This document shows, in pieces, positions 4,314 to 6,428 of a stretch of DNA of 6,428 bases. Location: NCBI GenBank assembly GCA_938033975.1, contig CALHKJ010000234.1, positions 1-6,428 on the forward strand. The letters run 5' to 3'. Each line of letters starts with the position of its first letter. The stretch's first letter is position 1. The notes under the pieces are model-generated. The model searched no databases, had not been told where the DNA came from, and worked only from the letters and a program-made list of their open reading frames with translations. The translations under genes were made by a program, and so were the position numbers. The stretch is from an uncultured Saprospiraceae bacterium. Its GTDB lineage: Bacteria; Bacteroidota; Bacteroidia; Chitinophagales; Saprospiraceae.

Positions 4314-6428
4314 ATGAGAAACATTTTAATCATGTTCTTGCTGCTTTTCTATGGCAGCACCATAGTAGCCCAGAACTGTCAAGTGAACGGGCCTATTAGC
4401 ATTAATTCACAGGGGGTTACAGAAATCACCTTTGATGTTAGTGGGCTTACTGATAGTGATCTGAGTGGAGATCAAGCTTTATGCTTGGTTGAAGTCGGAT
4501 TTAGTCATAATTCTATATCTACCATGGAGATGGATATCACCTCTCCAGCAGGGCAGACAATTCAATTAATAGGACCGGCAAATGCAAATTCACTTGGCTC
4601 AACCCAATTTATAAGTTGGGATGTAACCTTTGCAGCTAGTAATTATCCAACTATCCCAGATGATGGATTTGGTGATGTGTGGGACAATGGAAATGCATGG
4701 CAGGCGTTTGAAAACTATGACGGTCGATATAGACCATTTCAAGGAAACTTGGAAGATATGGATATGGGTTCAGCAAATGGGATTTGGACAATACGTATCG
4801 AAGATTTAAGTCAGTTTGGTAATGGAACATTAGATTTTGTAAAGATTTCTTTTTGTGAAGCCTCAGGTCAATCTTGTAATGCATGTTTTGCAGAAGCTGG
4901 ATATTTTGATCAGGTGGCATCACAAGTTTTCTGTGTTAACGACCCATTGTTATCCAGTGATTCATACTTCACGGTATTGAATGATGGTGCTAGTTTTAAT
5001 AATGATATCTACAATTTTGCAATAGCGGATGGAGATGATATTTTAACAATAGGGACAGACCCAGATTTGTCTGCATTAGCTGTAGGGGAGTACACACTTT
5101 GTGGTGTAATAAATAGTCAAAATGTTCAGGAAGATATAATAGCATTTACAAGTTTAGATGCATTAGGAGATTCATTTACTGATGGTACTTATTGTGGGGC
5201 TGTAATGAGAAATTGTATGCAAATTCGAATTGAAGAGCCTCAATCAACTGAAACAATAACTGAAGAAATATGTCCAGGTGAAGTAATCACAATAGATGGG
5301 TTAAATTTTTATCAAACAGTAGATACTACAGTTTATGCTGTAGCTGCAGGAGAATGTAGCTCGGCAAAAAGATATATTGTCAACCAGATAGATGTTGAAT
5401 CAGTAATCATTTCCAGTACCAATACAATTGATTGTAATGGTTCACTGATATTAAATGGAAGTACCTCTTCTGGATCAAACTATTCATGGACTACAGAATC
5501 AGGTAGCTTTGAAAATGTTGGCTCGGGACCTGTAGCTACTATTAATGAGCCAGGGCTTTATTTCTTGGAGGTTAGCAATGGGAATTGTTCTGACATTTCT
5601 TCCATTTCTATTTTGCCAGGAAATGATTTCTCAAACACGATAGAACTAACTGCTGATTCGCTTGGATGTAACAATTCAGTTGTTACTATAAATACAAATA
5701 TTACGGGAGACTATGATTCATTTACCTGGAGTGGGCCAGGAATAAGTGATCCAAATCAACTTAATCCAAATGTGGATGCACCTGGTGTTTATACTATTAC
5801 AGTAAATAGTTCTGGTTCTGCCTGCGGTGCAACAAGTAATTCGATCGTTGTTGCTCAGTCCAATATGGCAGCAACTCCATTGTTTAATAATCTTGCTCCA
5901 CTGGAATGTAATGGCTTTGCTCAATTACAAGTGGTCAATCAAATAGATGCTGCAGAAGCAGCATGGACTGATGAAGACGGAGACACATTAAGTACAAATC
6001 CAATTGCATTTAATGTTCCAGGGCCTGGAGAATATACATATAGTTATATTGATGGATTTGGTTGTGCGGGTTCTGCTTCAACCAATGTAGAAGCAAATTA
6101 TAATCCTCTAGAGTATACAGTGACTATTGATTCCTTGACTTGTGGAGATTTTGAAGGCCAGATACATTTAGATATTACAAGTGGAAATGTAGAATCATAT
6201 TTTTGGATTGGTCCTGCAACCACATTTTTCTTTGATGAAGATCCTGAAATTGAATTTCCTGGAAATTATCAATTGTTGATGACGGGTGCAGATGGTTGTG
6301 TAACTAGAGATACTGTTGTGGTAGATTATGATTCTGCAGCATTTAATTTTAATGCATCTGTTCCTAAAATAACCTGTGCGCAAACAGAAACAGAAATTAT
6401 GGTTTTTGGTCCATCTAATTGGGGTTAT
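4314..6428 (+). CDS. Large secreted P-domain protein with Ig/PKD-like repeats (3'-truncated by window)
   Basis: An open frame of 705 codons runs from ATG 4314 to the window edge without a stop. The N-terminus is a signal peptide: M-R-N, hydrophobic ILIMFLLLFYG, then S-T-I-V-A with probable cleavage before Q20; this fixes the start. Residues about 50-181 resemble a proprotein-convertase P domain: V-E-V-G-F-S-H...D-I-T-S-P-A-G-Q-T-I-Q-L near 59-85, and G-I-W-T-I-R-I-E-D...G-T-L-D-F-V-K-I-S-F at 156-180. Residues 182-310 form a Cys-containing domain opening S-C-N-A-C-F-A-E-A-G (C188, C191), of no family I can name. An I-C-P-G-E domain (C320) follows. Ig/PKD-like repeats then begin with Cys at 374, 452, 532, 610 and 688. 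No protease catalytic domain is in view. Given the neighbour, a T9SS sorting domain at the missing C-terminus is likely but unseen. The role is probably surface adhesion or matrix; the true length is unknown. Confidence 0.9.
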   Translation, partial: MRNILIMFLLLFYGSTIVAQNCQVNGPISINSQGVTEITFDVSGLTDSDLSGDQALCLVEVGFSHNSISTMEMDITSPAGQTIQLIGPANANSLGSTQFISWDVTFAASNYPTIPDDGFGDVWDNGNAWQAFENYDGRYRPFQGNLEDMDMGSANGIWTIRIEDLSQFGNGTLDFVKISFCEASGQSCNACFAEAGYFDQVASQVFCVNDPLLSSDSYFTVLNDGASFNNDIYNFAIADGDDILTIGTDPDLSALAVGEYTLCGVINSQNVQEDIIAFTSLDALGDSFTDGTYCGAVMRNCMQIRIEEPQSTETITEEICPGEVITIDGLNFYQTVDTTVYAVAAGECSSAKRYIVNQIDVESVIISSTNTIDCNGSLILNGSTSSGSNYSWTTESGSFENVGSGPVATINEPGLYFLEVSNGNCSDISSISILPGNDFSNTIELTADSLGCNNSVVTINTNITGDYDSFTWSGPGISDPNQLNPNVDAPGVYTITVNSSGSACGATSNSIVVAQSNMAATPLFNNLAPLECNGFAQLQVVNQIDAAEAAWTDEDGDTLSTNPIAFNVPGPGEYTYSYIDGFGCAGSASTNVEANYNPLEYTVTIDSLTCGDFEGQIHLDITSGNVESYFWIGPATTFFFDEDPEIEFPGNYQLLMTGADGCVTRDTVVVDYDSAAFNFNASVPKITCAQTETEIMVFGPSNWGY
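4461..4856 (+). other. P domain (proprotein convertase P/Homo B-like) of the second protein
   Basis: Residues about 50-181 show the jelly-roll hallmarks of P domains: a V-x-V-x-F-x-H strand, D-I-T-S-P-A-G (the usual L-x-S-P-x-G turn), then the closing G-I-W-T-I-R-I-E-D-x-x-x-x-G-N-G-T-L signature matching G-x-W-x-L-x-V-x-D...G-x-L. A tract rich in Gly, Asp and aromatic residues (about 116-144) sits where the family usually has a variable loop and F-x-G segment. In proteases this domain stabilises the enzyme; in Bacteroidota it also occurs alone near the N-terminus of large secreted proteins, as here. Confidence 0.75.
5433..6428 (+). repeat. Ig/PKD-like repeats with 78-80 residue period in the second protein
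   Basis: Repeat starts are marked by Cys at residues 374, 452, 532, 610 and 688, giving spacings of 78, 80, 78 and 78. Each unit has an opening Cys strand, a central aromatic-Trp strand (YSW, FTWSGPG, AAWTDEDG, YFWIGP), a P-G-x-Y turn and strand, and a second Cys near the end (NCSD, ACGA, GCAG, GCVT). The fifth unit is cut by the window edge. Sequence identity between units is low, so this is an old array unlike the recent duplication in the first gene. Confidence 0.75.

Noticed and set aside
4371..4382. Lipoprotein signal (C22 after VAQN)
   Set aside because: The residues before C22 (A-Q-N) do not form a lipobox such as L-x-[AG]-C; ordinary signal peptidase I cleavage before Q20 fits better.
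4651..4923. 90-codon minus-strand ORF, and those at 5718-5924 and 6195-6383
   Set aside because: They are antisense to the second gene, whose signal peptide, P domain and regular repeats establish the plus strand as coding.

Overview
The window comes from an AT-rich member of the Bacteroidota, most likely a Saprospiria/Chitinophagia- or Flavobacteriia-like marine or environmental lineage. The evidence is a C-terminal type IX secretion (T9SS) type B sorting domain (IFDRWGE...W-DG...GVYVY) on the first protein, SprB-like and PKD/Ig-like surface domains, a proprotein-convertase P domain directly behind a Bacteroidota-style signal peptide on the second, and no clear Shine-Dalgarno before its start. 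The genus cannot be told from this sequence alone.

Layout: (1) nt 1-4107, plus strand, is the 3' part (1368 codons) of a very large secreted repeat protein whose start lies upstream. It carries a half module, five ~174-residue six-cysteine modules, a PKD/Ig-like domain, an SprB-like domain, another Ig-like domain and the T9SS sorting domain. (2) nt 4108-4313 is intergenic, with a perfect 17-bp inverted repeat (probable terminator) and a smaller hairpin in the presumed leader of the next gene. (3) nt 4314-6428, plus strand, is the 5' part (705 codons, open at the window edge) of a second large secreted protein: signal peptide, P domain, a Cys-rich domain of unrecognised family, an 'ICPGE' domain, then Ig/PKD-like repeats every 78-80 residues.

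The two genes are probably functionally related: same strand, same style of Cys-paired beta-sandwich repeats, both exported. They are best read as cell-surface or secreted adhesin/matrix-type proteins. No enzyme active site, RNA gene, mobile element or CRISPR array is visible. The terminator-like hairpin suggests separate transcripts.

The most notable signal is compositional. The first protein has almost no basic residues: by hand count only two Lys, five Arg and one His in 1368 residues, with 715 consecutive residues lacking Lys and Arg. The second protein has a comparable 311-residue stretch. A one-period (522-bp) tandem duplication inside the first gene, with edges out of phase with the DCxCP module boundaries, and a G7 tract inside it are also worth a look. 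I see no clearly new biological system here.
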